Under the pieces are notes generated by a model. The model had not been told where the DNA came from. It saw nothing but the letters and a program-made list of their open reading frames with translations, and ran no database searches. From the NCBI GenBank assembly GCA_963790505.1, contig CAWBOT010000006.1, positions 124,001 through 188,000 on the forward strand: 64,000 nt of DNA. The letters are read 5' to 3'. The position numbers were made by a program, and so were the translations under genes. Shown here one piece after another: positions 53,812-62,067 of this stretch (position 1 is the first letter of the stretch; every line of letters starts with the position of its first letter). The stretch comes from Acidisarcina sp963790505 (lineage in GTDB: Bacteria > Acidobacteriota > Terriglobia > Terriglobales > Acidobacteriaceae).

Positions 53812-54066
53812 ATGCCATCCGTAGAAGTCCCGGAAGATGTAGAAAGCCTGCTCAAAGACCTCGAAAAACGTACCGGAAAGCCAAAATCTTTCTATCTCCG
53901 TGAGGCGGTTCTCGCCTACATCGAAGAACTGAAAGATATTGAGATTGCCGAGCAACGCTATGAGGACCTGCTGGCGGGACGCAGTCATACCGTGCCCCTG
54001 GAAGAAGTCATAAGGGGCTATGGCATGGATTTCATCGCAGACACCTTCACAATGAACGAAAGGTAG
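53812..54066 (+). CDS. RHH antitoxin (RelB/StbD-like)
   Basis: 84 residues: strand SVEVPEDVESLLKDLEKRT, helix SFYLREAVLAYIEELKDIE, and an Asp/Glu-rich tail with HTVPLEEVIRGYGMD. This matches type II antitoxins that dimerise and bind operator DNA. A RelE/ParE partner normally follows; instead an unrelated 192-residue gene follows after 7 bp. It may be an orphan antitoxin or have an unusual partner. Confidence 0.7.
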   Translation: MPSVEVPEDVESLLKDLEKRTGKPKSFYLREAVLAYIEELKDIEIAEQRYEDLLAGRSHTVPLEEVIRGYGMDFIADTFTMNER

Positions 54067-54073
54067 AGGTAGC

Positions 54074-54652
54074 GTGCATTTTTACTATGCGGGTGATGGT
54101 AATCTGAATCGCATCGTCTCATGGTTCCAGGGTCATATTCGCGCTATTGGAATATGTATAGAAAATAAACTTCCCGAAGCATCCCTCGCTTTGATTTATT
54201 CGGGGATAGATACATTAGGCTTCCTCGCGTCCCCTGTTAACAACGATTTTGCAACTCGTAAGACCTTCGAAGAATGGTGCGATCAATACATCGTGCCAAA
54301 GCTGACAACTGTGGAGGGCCAACCGCTAACAAGCATTGACCTGTATGCGGCCCGATGCGGAATCCTGCATACATCCACGCCCCTCTCAGCATTGTCCCAG
54401 CAGGGCAAAGCACACGAGTGCTGGTATCAGTTCGGTGAAGAAACAGGTATCAACATAATCTTGAATACCCCAAGTCTTCCGTCCCGGATAGACGTTGTTC
54501 AGTTAGCGTTAGCCCTCAAAGAAGGTGGCCTGGCGTTCATCTCCGACCTCAACGAAAATCCGACCAACCTTCAGACTGCTGACAGTCGTGCCCAGCATTT
54601 CTTGCGATGGGGTAAAGTCGAATCGCATTCTTCTCGACAAGATGCTCCCTAG
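54074..54652 (+). CDS. Hypothetical protein following orphan antitoxin
   Basis: 192 residues from a GTG, with AGGTAG upstream. Sequence is helical with ALIYSGIDTLGFLASPVNND, a WCDQYIVPKL stretch, AARCGILHTSTPLSALSQQG and a hydrophobic ISDLNENPTNL end. Two conserved-looking Cys and His residues suggest an enzyme-like fold, but I recognise no family. AT-richer codon use than neighbours hints at transfer. The small gap behind the antitoxin makes it a candidate toxin, an inference only. Confidence 0.6.
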   Translation: MHFYYAGDGNLNRIVSWFQGHIRAIGICIENKLPEASLALIYSGIDTLGFLASPVNNDFATRKTFEEWCDQYIVPKLTTVEGQPLTSIDLYAARCGILHTSTPLSALSQQGKAHECWYQFGEETGINIILNTPSLPSRIDVVQLALALKEGGLAFISDLNENPTNLQTADSRAQHFLRWGKVESHSSRQDAP

Positions 54653-54696
54653 TCTACAATCGCTTCGCGGTGTTTCAAGCGATCGGGAGGCACCCT

Positions 54697-55917
54697 TTGC
54701 GAGCAGCACTCTTTACCCGCGAATATCCGCCCCACGTCTACGGCGGGGCTGGAGTCCACGTTGAATATCTGAGCCGCGAGTTGGCCAAGCTCATCGAGGT
54801 CGAAGTCCACTGCTGGGGTCCGCAGCAATCGGACGGCGCCAACTTGCATGTCATCGGCGCTGAGCCGTGGTCCGAGATCACCAACGGCACCACCGGCAAG
54901 TTCAAAGGCGCGCTTGAGGCGCTCAGCCTGAACCTCACCCAGATCAAGGCCCTCTCCGGCGTCGACGTCGCCCACACCCACACCTGGTATGTCGCCATGG
55001 CCGGCTTTCTGGCGAAGAAGCTCTACGGAATTCCCTTCGTGCTCACCGTCCACAGCCTCGAACCGCTCCGTGCCTGGAAGTCCGAACAGCTGGGCTCGGG
55101 CTATGCCATGAGTTCCTGGATGGAGAAGACCGCGATCCTCGATGCCGACGCCGTCATCGCCGTCTCCAATGGAACGAAGGAAGACATTCTCCGCGCCTAT
55201 CCGACGATCGATCCTGGAAAGATTCACGTGATCTACAACGGCATCGATCTCGCCGAATACCGCAAGACCGCCGAGACCAAGGCACTCACCGACTACGGAG
55301 TCGATCCCACACGGCCTTATGTCCTGTTCGTCGGCCGCATCACCCGGCAGAAGGGCGTCACCCACCTCGTCGATGCCATCGAATACATGCCGCCCGGCAC
55401 CCAGGTCGTCCTCTGCGCCGGCGCACCCGACACCCCCGAAATCGCCGCCGAGATGCGCGAGAAGTACGCCGAAGCCCACCGCAAGAACCCCAACATTGTC
55501 TGGATCGAGAAGATGGTTACTAAGCCCGAGGCGATCCAGCTCTACAGCAATGCCCGCGTCTTTTGCTGCCCGTCGGTGTATGAGCCCTTCGGCATCATCA
55601 ACCTCGAGGCGATGGCGTGCGAGACTGCGGTCGTCGCCAGCGCCACCGGTGGCATCAAGGAGGTCGTCGTCGACAATCAGACCGGCTACCTGGTTCCCTT
55701 TGCGCCCGATCCGGTTACCGGATTTCCCACCGACCCCGTCCAGTTCGCCAAAGACCTGGGCGCCAAAGTCACCGCGCTTCTCGGCGATCCAGAAGGATGC
55801 GAACGCTTCGGCAAGGCCGGCCGCAAGCGCGTCGAAGATATCTTCAGCTGGACATCAGTCGCCGCGCAGACCGTGCAGTTGTACAAGGACCTTGTCACGG
55901 AGAAAAGCGCCGGGTAG
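54697..55917 (+). CDS. glgA: GT4 glycogen synthase (corynebacterial GlgA/GlgM type)
   Basis: 406 residues from a TTG with GGAGG six bases upstream; the encoded start MRAALFTREYPPHVYGGAGVH fits the family, whereas the longer GTG start at 54670 does not. Motifs are GGAGVHVEYLSRELAKL, DVAHTHTWYVAMAGFLAK, LFVGRITRQKGVTHLVDAI and the donor-site E-x7-E in CCPSVYEPFGIINLEAMA. It transfers glucose from ADP- or UDP-glucose to a glycogen chain, or to glucose 1-phosphate. No other glycogen gene is adjacent. Confidence 0.9.
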   Translation: MRAALFTREYPPHVYGGAGVHVEYLSRELAKLIEVEVHCWGPQQSDGANLHVIGAEPWSEITNGTTGKFKGALEALSLNLTQIKALSGVDVAHTHTWYVAMAGFLAKKLYGIPFVLTVHSLEPLRAWKSEQLGSGYAMSSWMEKTAILDADAVIAVSNGTKEDILRAYPTIDPGKIHVIYNGIDLAEYRKTAETKALTDYGVDPTRPYVLFVGRITRQKGVTHLVDAIEYMPPGTQVVLCAGAPDTPEIAAEMREKYAEAHRKNPNIVWIEKMVTKPEAIQLYSNARVFCCPSVYEPFGIINLEAMACETAVVASATGGIKEVVVDNQTGYLVPFAPDPVTGFPTDPVQFAKDLGAKVTALLGDPEGCERFGKAGRKRVEDIFSWTSVAAQTVQLYKDLVTEKSAG

Positions 55918-56055
55918 CTGCTTCGCCTTCAATGATCGCTTCCCTTCTGTCGCCTATCCGACAGTTAGTCGCAGTGGAGTAGAGCGGCCCCAGGGCACGT
56001 TCTTTTTCATTGCATTTTCCATACGAATTGGCACAATTCAGGTGGAACCTCTTTT

Positions 56056-56979
56056 ATGAAAAAGCCTGTCTTGTTCTCTCTTCTATTTCTATTCGTCCCC
56101 GCCATCTACGCGCAGGACGCCGCCAGTCTCAGCACCTTCTTCGAGGGCAAGCAGGTCGTCGTCAAGATAGACATGCCCGGCAGCCAGCAAGGTATCGACA
56201 TTTTTCCGCAGCGGGACAACTCTCTCGACGCCAAGGCCTATGGCAAGCGCATGAAGAGCTTCCCTATCGCCTTGCACAACGGCGACGCGGTCATGGTCAC
56301 GACTGTCAAGGTTAAAGATAAACTCATCGAATTCCAACTCGGCGGCGGCGGCTTCGGGACCTTTGGCGACGACACCAATACCGCCGTCCAATTCACCCCC
56401 GCGCCGAAGAGCGATCGCGAAAAGGACCTCGAAAATCAGCTCGCCAACACCGACGATTCCGATCAGAAAGACAGGATTCAAAGAGAACTCGACTACCTCA
56501 GAAGGCAGCGCGAAAGAGACGATCAGCGCAACCGGGCCCTCGCCGAACAGGCTGCCGAGATCAAGAAGATCAAGGTCGATCAGGACCGTGCCAGCGGCGG
56601 TTCGCGCTTCAACCTGAGGTACGACGGCAAGGTGCCGCCGAACATCACCCCGCAGGACGTAATGACCGCATTAGCGCAGTATGTCAGTTTCCCCCCCACG
56701 ATGACCGGCGGAGGAGCAGCCCCGTCGGCGCCCTCATCGCCTGGCGCCCCCGCGGCGATTGTGCCGGCGGCAGGCGGGGCCACCGACCCCGCTCACAGCC
56801 TCCAGAAAGGCATGCACCAGGACCAGGTTCGGGCCCTGCTCGGTAACCCGACTGGATCCGCGGACACCGACCACGACGGCATCCAGGTGCACTCCGAAAC
56901 CTACGCCCAGGGAAACTCTTTCATCCACGCCGACTTCGTCAATGGGGTGCTGGTCCGATATTCGATTGACGTGCATTGA
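56056..56979 (+). CDS. Secreted protein with coiled coil and BamE/SmpA-like C-terminus
   Basis: 307 residues. The signal peptide is KKPVLFSLLFLFVPAIYAQ. The first domain is beta-rich (KQVVVKIDMPGSQQGID). A highly charged coiled coil follows (KDLENQLANTDDSDQKDRIQ and RRQRERDDQRNRALAEQAAE), then a Gly/Pro/Ala linker, and a final domain SLQKGMHQDQVRALLGNPTG like SmpA/OmlA (BamE). It is likely periplasmic or envelope-attached. Function unknown. Confidence 0.72.
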   Translation: MKKPVLFSLLFLFVPAIYAQDAASLSTFFEGKQVVVKIDMPGSQQGIDIFPQRDNSLDAKAYGKRMKSFPIALHNGDAVMVTTVKVKDKLIEFQLGGGGFGTFGDDTNTAVQFTPAPKSDREKDLENQLANTDDSDQKDRIQRELDYLRRQRERDDQRNRALAEQAAEIKKIKVDQDRASGGSRFNLRYDGKVPPNITPQDVMTALAQYVSFPPTMTGGGAAPSAPSSPGAPAAIVPAAGGATDPAHSLQKGMHQDQVRALLGNPTGSADTDHDGIQVHSETYAQGNSFIHADFVNGVLVRYSIDVH

Positions 56980-56995
56980 GCCGGTATCGGACCGA

Positions 56996-57499
56996 TCAGG
57001 CCGCAGCCTCGAAGTTCACCCGTTCGGAAATTCCTGACAGCAATTCGTCGCTGTTGAACTCTTCCACTTCGATCGATTCGAGCAACACAGCATCTTCGGC
57101 CAGACCTAGTATCTCTGCCCAGCGCCGCAGAGTGCCGTACACGGCGATCTCGTGGTGCTCCAACTGCTGCGCCGCTCCGATCAAGGCGATGTCGCGAACG
57201 GATGGTTCTGGAACATCCTTAATCGTGTCCGATGCCGCCGCCGCCAGCCCGTCGATGACTTTGCAGGTTTCAGTCGTTGCCTCGCCCGTGTGATGCCGCA
57301 GCATGCGTTCGATCAACTCCACGTGCCCCTTGGTCTGCTGCAGATGAACGCGAAGCGCACCCGAGAGCTCGAAATCGGTCGACTTATCGATCAGACCCGG
57401 AAGGGCCTTGGCGATCTTCTGCTCCATGTCGAGAGCTTTCTTGAGATGATTGATATAAAGTCCGTGAAGATCCTGAACATTCGCCGAAAATAATTTCAT
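56996..57499 (-). CDS. DUF892 (YciE-type) ferritin-like protein
   Basis: 167 residues forming a four-helix bundle. Helix 1 is DLHGLYINHLKKALDMEQKI, then HLQQTKGHVELIERMLRHHT with Glu and His ligands and AAQQLEHHEIAVYGTLRRWA with the second Glu/His set. Such proteins bind a di-iron centre and are stress-induced. The ATG at 57499 is chosen; a longer frame to 57676 includes atypical sequence. AAGAAGGGG precedes the start. Convergent with the BamE-like gene. Confidence 0.87.
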   Translation of the reverse strand: MKLFSANVQDLHGLYINHLKKALDMEQKIAKALPGLIDKSTDFELSGALRVHLQQTKGHVELIERMLRHHTGEATTETCKVIDGLAAAASDTIKDVPEPSVRDIALIGAAQQLEHHEIAVYGTLRRWAEILGLAEDAVLLESIEVEEFNSDELLSGISERVNFEAAA

Positions 57500-57964
57500 T
57501 TGTGGCCCCTTCTTATGAATATCGTTATGAATACAAGGTTCTTCACCTGCGAAAACGCATAGCCTTTTTGCTGGCCAGATTCGAGCGAGCTGCGCAAGCT
57601 CTCGTCCTGGCTCTCGGAACCGGCAACTAGCACTCCATGCAACTCCAGCCCTGACGATGTGTGCCGCAGTTCGCACGCATCTGCGTATTCACTTGTAGTC
57701 TATGAGCGGAAGTTAAGCCGTAAGGTTGCCAAATCAGCCTCAAAGTGCCTGCGCGCGATGACCACACTCTACTGCGGCCCTTCGGTCACTGCGCCCGAAC
57801 TCGCTCTTCGGATCAGGATCGCGGCGGACCGTCAACCCTCAGCGGAAGTGCCGGGAATCGAAGAGCCATGTATTACCATGGCAGCAGTCGGAAGAAGCCT
57901 AATTCCCCGGCTCACGGATCTCTCCCAAACGGGATAAAACGATTGCTCTCGAGGGCAGAAAGAC
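57500..57964. other. Divergent intergenic region before the kinase-YcaO operon
   Basis: About 465 bp with no convincing gene: several plus-strand frames exist but have no ribosome sites. It is expected to hold the promoters of the DUF892 gene (minus) and the YcaO operon (plus). No clear -10/-35 pair or operator is visible by eye. Confidence 0.4.
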
Positions 57965-60481
57965 GTGCTTTCCCCACACCAGGTTCTTTGTAGCCGCTTC
58001 CAGGTGCTGGCCCTGCTCGGTGAGGGCGGCATGGGCCAGGTCTGGGAAGCGCTCGACCTCGAGTTGCGCGAGCACATCGCGATCAAAGCCATCCGCAGCG
58101 ATATCGCCGACGCTCCCGGCGTGCTCTCCCGTTTCAAGCGAGAGGTCTACGCCGCCCGAAAGATCACGCATCCGAATGTCTGCCGGACCTTCGACCTCGA
58201 GTCCCATAGCCCTACCAATGGAATGGCGCCCGAACCCGCCGAAAGCATCACCTTCCTCACCATGGAACTGCTTCGCGGCGAGACGCTCGCGCGCCGCCTT
58301 CGCCGCAGCGGGCCTCTTCCTCTCGACCAGGTGTACATGTTGGCATTGCAGGTGGCCAACGCTTTGCAGGCCGCGCATGACGCCGGGATCATTCATTGCG
58401 ATCTGAAGCCTGCCAACATTTTCATGACCGGCACGGAGACCCGGCTACGCGCCGTCGTGACCGACTTCGGCATCGCAAAGGTCACCCAGGCCCAGGATGA
58501 AACTTCATCGCCCATCCTCGCCGAAGCGCCGACGCTGCCCGGCGCAATCGCCGGGACCCCAATGTACATGGCTCCCGAACAATTTCAAGGACGCCATTGC
58601 ACCGCCGCCACCGACATCTACTGCTACGGCCTTGTGCTGTACGAAGCTCTCACCGGCGAGCGCGCCTCTCCTTACAGCCGCTCCCAGACAGATCGAAAAA
58701 AGGACATCAAAGGCGGCGCCGCTGCCGTAACAGCCGAGGCCGTTACTGTCCCCACTATCGAACCGCATTGGAACGCTCTTCTCGATAACTGCCTCAAGAT
58801 CGACCCCGAAGAGCGTTTCTCCGACGTGCAGCAGGTCCTCGATATACTGCACGCGATGCCCAGCCCTTACTCGCCCGGAATCGCCATCGCTACCGACGGT
58901 TCCGGTAGGGCGCTGCCGAGGTCACCAAGCGGTCGCCTCCTCCCTTCAACGCCCGCAAAAGAAAGCCCGCTCGAGACCTTTCGGCGTCACCGCAAACTTT
59001 GGTTCGCCGCCTTGGTTCTCGTCCTGCTATTGGCCAGCGGACTTGCCGCGGTCCTGGTCCGATCGGGAAAGGTGATTTTCCCTTCGCAAGGCGCGGCCGC
59101 GGTCCCCTCGGTGGCCGTCTTGCCGCCGGTTGCCGCGGGGAACGACCCCGATCTGACCGCGCTGAGCGAGGGCGTCGCTGACGCGCTCACCAATAATCTA
59201 GCTCAGGTCTCGGGGCTTCGTGTTCCCTCGCAAACCGCTGTCCGCGGTATCGGCAAGACTCTCGACGTGCGTTCCGCGAGCCACCAGCTCGATGTGGACC
59301 ACGTTGTCGCCGGCTCAATCACCAAAGACGCTGACACTCTTCACTTGCAGATTGAGTTAGTCGATGCGAAAACGGAGCAGCAACTCTGGGGGCAGACCTA
59401 TACGACCAAGCCGGCCGATTTGGCCGCCCTCGAAGGAGACATCGCCCAGGAGGTCGCCTTCCGCATACAGCTGGAGGCGAACCGATCTTCCTCGGGGCAA
59501 ACTGCGCGCGCGCACAAGACGATACCCGCCTCCGAAGAGGCTTATCAAAAGGGCAGAGCAGCGATGGCGGAACGCACGCCCGAAAGCTTCGATAAGGCCG
59601 TCTCCTATTTCCAGCAGGCCATCGATGCCGATCCTCAGAATGCTTCGGCCATCGCCGAGCTCGCCCAGTGCTTTACTTTGATGGCCTATAACTACAATCG
59701 TCCCGAGCCTCCGCTCGCATTGCTCAACCACGCCGAAGACACCGCTCGCCGCGCTCTTCGCGTCGACAGCGCCTCGGCCGAGGCTTATACCACCCTCGCC
59801 GAAGCGGAGCTGCTGCGCGACTACAACTGGAATTCGGCCGAAAGAGACTACAAGCGGGCCGTCGAAATCGACCCGGGCTATCTTCCCGGCCACGCCGAAT
59901 ACGCCCTCCATTTGCTAACTCCTCAGGGTAGGTTTGCAGAAGCCCGAGGCCAGTATGCTTACGCCGACCGCGTAACTCCGAAGGGCATCGGTCCTCAGGT
60001 CAGCGAAGCGTTGACCGCCTACTATGAGCGGCGATTCGCAGATTCTGCCGCGCAAGCCGAGGAGATTCGAAAGCGGGTGCCCGGAATTTGGGTCGTGGTC
60101 GAGATTCTCGCGGCCAATTACATATCAATCGGGCAGCCTGAGAGGGCGGTCGCATTGCTGACTACTACACCTGTGGTATCTGGGGACACAAGCTCCGCAA
60201 GAGATGCTATGCTGGGCATTGCTTATGCCCGGATGGGCAAGCGAGACGAAGCGCTCAGGCAGTTGCAGCAGATCGAAAGGCCGGGAGCGTCCAGCCTCAA
60301 CTACACTCTCGCGACTCTATCGGCTGCAGTTGGTTTGAACGACAAAGCGATGAATTACCTGGAAAAGGCCTATGCGAACAAAGAGACGAGCATTCTCTTC
60401 GTGGGTGTGGATCCGCTGCTCGATCCATTGAAGCAGGATGTGCGCTTCCAGCAGTTGCTCTTGAAAATGAATTTGCGTTGA
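57965..60481 (+). CDS. Ser/Thr protein kinase with TolB-like domain and TPRs
   Basis: 838 residues from a GTG. The kinase lobe has LGEGGMGQV (18-26), catalytic Lys41 in IAIKAIRSD, the loop IIHCDLKPANI with H144-C145-D146 (Cys in place of the usual Arg of HRD), DFG at 167-169 and the APE-like APEQF. A transmembrane segment lies at about 345-365. A FlgO/TolB-like domain follows (VAVLPPVAAGND, ALSEGVADALTNNLAQVSG, VAGSITKDADTLHLQIEL), then TPRs (AVSYFQQAIDADPQNASAIA, AERDYKRAVEIDPGYLPGHA). It probably phosphorylates proteins on the cytoplasmic side and senses through the periplasmic TPRs. HCD rather than HRD is typical of kinases that are active without activation-loop phosphorylation (RD-minus). 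The small peptide gene starts 28 bp after its stop. Confidence 0.88.
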   Translation: MLSPHQVLCSRFQVLALLGEGGMGQVWEALDLELREHIAIKAIRSDIADAPGVLSRFKREVYAARKITHPNVCRTFDLESHSPTNGMAPEPAESITFLTMELLRGETLARRLRRSGPLPLDQVYMLALQVANALQAAHDAGIIHCDLKPANIFMTGTETRLRAVVTDFGIAKVTQAQDETSSPILAEAPTLPGAIAGTPMYMAPEQFQGRHCTAATDIYCYGLVLYEALTGERASPYSRSQTDRKKDIKGGAAAVTAEAVTVPTIEPHWNALLDNCLKIDPEERFSDVQQVLDILHAMPSPYSPGIAIATDGSGRALPRSPSGRLLPSTPAKESPLETFRRHRKLWFAALVLVLLLASGLAAVLVRSGKVIFPSQGAAAVPSVAVLPPVAAGNDPDLTALSEGVADALTNNLAQVSGLRVPSQTAVRGIGKTLDVRSASHQLDVDHVVAGSITKDADTLHLQIELVDAKTEQQLWGQTYTTKPADLAALEGDIAQEVAFRIQLEANRSSSGQTARAHKTIPASEEAYQKGRAAMAERTPESFDKAVSYFQQAIDADPQNASAIAELAQCFTLMAYNYNRPEPPLALLNHAEDTARRALRVDSASAEAYTTLAEAELLRDYNWNSAERDYKRAVEIDPGYLPGHAEYALHLLTPQGRFAEARGQYAYADRVTPKGIGPQVSEALTAYYERRFADSAAQAEEIRKRVPGIWVVVEILAANYISIGQPERAVALLTTTPVVSGDTSSARDAMLGIAYARMGKRDEALRQLQQIERPGASSLNYTLATLSAAVGLNDKAMNYLEKAYANKETSILFVGVDPLLDPLKQDVRFQQLLLKMNLR

Positions 60482-60509
60482 AGATCAACCGTAGTAAGGA
60501 GACGATCAA

Positions 60510-60791
60510 GTGACTCGTGAAGAGATGTTGAGCCAGCTCGGCATTAGTGATGCGGATTTCCGCGACTACCTTACCAAGGTCGCTGCCTTCCGAAGTTCTC
60601 TCAATGCGAACCAGTTAGCCTTTTTCAGTCGGACTCTGCCAACCGTCAGCCAGGTTGCCGCGGACTTCGGCCCCGGTGTCACCACTTCGGACATCGAGAG
60701 TCTGTGTGCTGAAGCGCCGCCGGTAAATGGCATCGCTTGCATTTTCTGGGCGCCCCCGCCACCCGATCCCGATCCGGATCCAGGCGCGTGA
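60510..60791 (+). CDS. Candidate RiPP precursor or modified peptide (93 residues)
   Basis: 93 residues from a GTG with AAGGAG seven bases upstream. The first 60 residues look like a helical leader (EEMLSQLGISDADFRDYLTK, then NQLAFFSRTLPTV). The tail after residue 63 differs: SLCAEAPPVNGIACIFW and then APPPPDPDPDPGA. Cys66 and Cys77 and the short Gly/Ala spacing make a plausible modifiable core; the Pro/Asp end is unusual. It lies directly before the YcaO and TfuA genes and overlaps the YcaO frame if that starts at 60727. It might instead be a discrete recognition or regulatory protein. No family is recognised. Confidence 0.6.
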   Translation: MTREEMLSQLGISDADFRDYLTKVAAFRSSLNANQLAFFSRTLPTVSQVAADFGPGVTTSDIESLCAEAPPVNGIACIFWAPPPPDPDPDPGA

Positions 60792-62067
60792 TGTGGCTGT
60801 TTCTGGCCTTCATAAGATCGCCGGAACCCAACGTGTCGTGACTGCCGAGGAGACCCTGGAACGCGCTCAAAGCGTGGCCAGGGCCCTCGGCGTTACCCGT
60901 CTTGCGAACATTACCGGCCTCGACAGGGTTGGGATTCCGACCTATAGTGCTGTTGTGCCGCTCTCCGACGACGGCATCTCCGTCTACAACGGCAAGGGCC
61001 GGCGCGCCATCGACGCCAAGGCCGGCGCCTTGATGGAAGCGATCGAACGGCAGACGGCGCTCAAGACCAGGCTGCCGCTGATTGAAGGCTCCTTTGAGGC
61101 GTTGTCGCGGCAGAACACCGTACTCGACCCTCGAAAGGTGATTGAGAAGCTAAGTCCGGATTACTCCGAGCAGCGCGACTACTCCTGGGTCGCAGGCCGA
61201 GATCTATTCTCCAACAGCAAGGTCCTCGTGCCCGCGAAGTATGCCGGCTACATCTGGGACGATGTGCCTCACCCCTCGTGTATTGACTTCGTCTCTACCA
61301 ACGGCCTCTCGGCCGGTAACGTTCGCGAAGAGGCGATCTGCCAAGGCCTCTGCGAACTGATCGAGCGCGACGCCTGGACACTCGCAGACCTCGGAGCTCA
61401 TCTCTTGCCGTGGGCGCGCAGTCGCGCCGTGGGTGCGGTTGAGGCGGCGAACGTCGTAGACGATTTCGAGATATTCCCTTGCATCGCTCTCGACGACGAT
61501 CCCGTGGTTGAGTTGTTCGCGCGCGCGGGGATTCATCCGGTCGTCCGTGACATCACCTCCGATATCGGCATCCCCACCGTCTTCGTGGCCGCCGCCGACG
61601 AAACCATTCCCGGCTATCCCATGGTCCATTGCGGTATAGGCACGCATCCCGACGCTCGCGTCGCCTGCCGCAGAGCGCTCACCGAAATGGCGCAATCGCG
61701 CTGCGTGGATATTCAAGGAGTGCGCGAGGACGTCAAGCCAGCCGACACGCCGCCTACCCGCTATAATCTGCACACCCGCCGCGCTCGCGAGGTGAATCAT
61801 CGCCTTTGGCACCTTGGGCAATCGAAGCTGCGCCGCAAACTCGGCGATCTACCGTCAGCAATCTATCCGGATATTCAGTCGGACATCGACCACATCCTCT
61901 CGCGGCTCCAGGCCTGCGGCATCGAGCAGGCGATCATAGTCGACTTCACTCCGCCTGATGCGCCATTCGCTGTAATCCGCGTAATTGTGCCGCAGTTGGA
62001 GACCTGGTCGCTTAGCCATGGCCGCCTCGGCAAGCGGGCACTCGATTTCTGGCGCAAGCATGCATGA
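60727..62067 (+). CDS. YcaO-family ATP-dependent cyclodehydratase/thioamide-forming enzyme
   Basis: 446 residues from the ATG at 60727, or 424 from a GTG at 60793, just after the peptide gene stop; the latter fits family length better. YcaO motifs are HKIAGTQRVVTAEETLERA, TRLANITGLDRVGIPTYSA, SVYNGKGRRAIDAKAGALME with Glu104 and Glu107 (MEAIER), ICQGLCELIERDAW with Glu210 and Glu213, and the ExxQ of ALTEMAQSRC (320-323), which bind Mg-ATP. These enzymes activate a peptide backbone amide with ATP and allow attack by a nucleophile: Cys/Ser/Thr side chain for azolines, or sulfide for thioamides. It overlaps the TfuA gene by 8 bp. Confidence 0.9.
   Translation: MASLAFSGRPRHPIPIRIQARDVAVSGLHKIAGTQRVVTAEETLERAQSVARALGVTRLANITGLDRVGIPTYSAVVPLSDDGISVYNGKGRRAIDAKAGALMEAIERQTALKTRLPLIEGSFEALSRQNTVLDPRKVIEKLSPDYSEQRDYSWVAGRDLFSNSKVLVPAKYAGYIWDDVPHPSCIDFVSTNGLSAGNVREEAICQGLCELIERDAWTLADLGAHLLPWARSRAVGAVEAANVVDDFEIFPCIALDDDPVVELFARAGIHPVVRDITSDIGIPTVFVAAADETIPGYPMVHCGIGTHPDARVACRRALTEMAQSRCVDIQGVREDVKPADTPPTRYNLHTRRAREVNHRLWHLGQSKLRRKLGDLPSAIYPDIQSDIDHILSRLQACGIEQAIIVDFTPPDAPFAVIRVIVPQLETWSLSHGRLGKRALDFWRKHA

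Noticed and set aside
57659..57937. Plus-strand small ORFs before the kinase gene
   Set aside because: No Shine-Dalgarno, no motif, and they overlap in several frames; I see no second peptide gene here.
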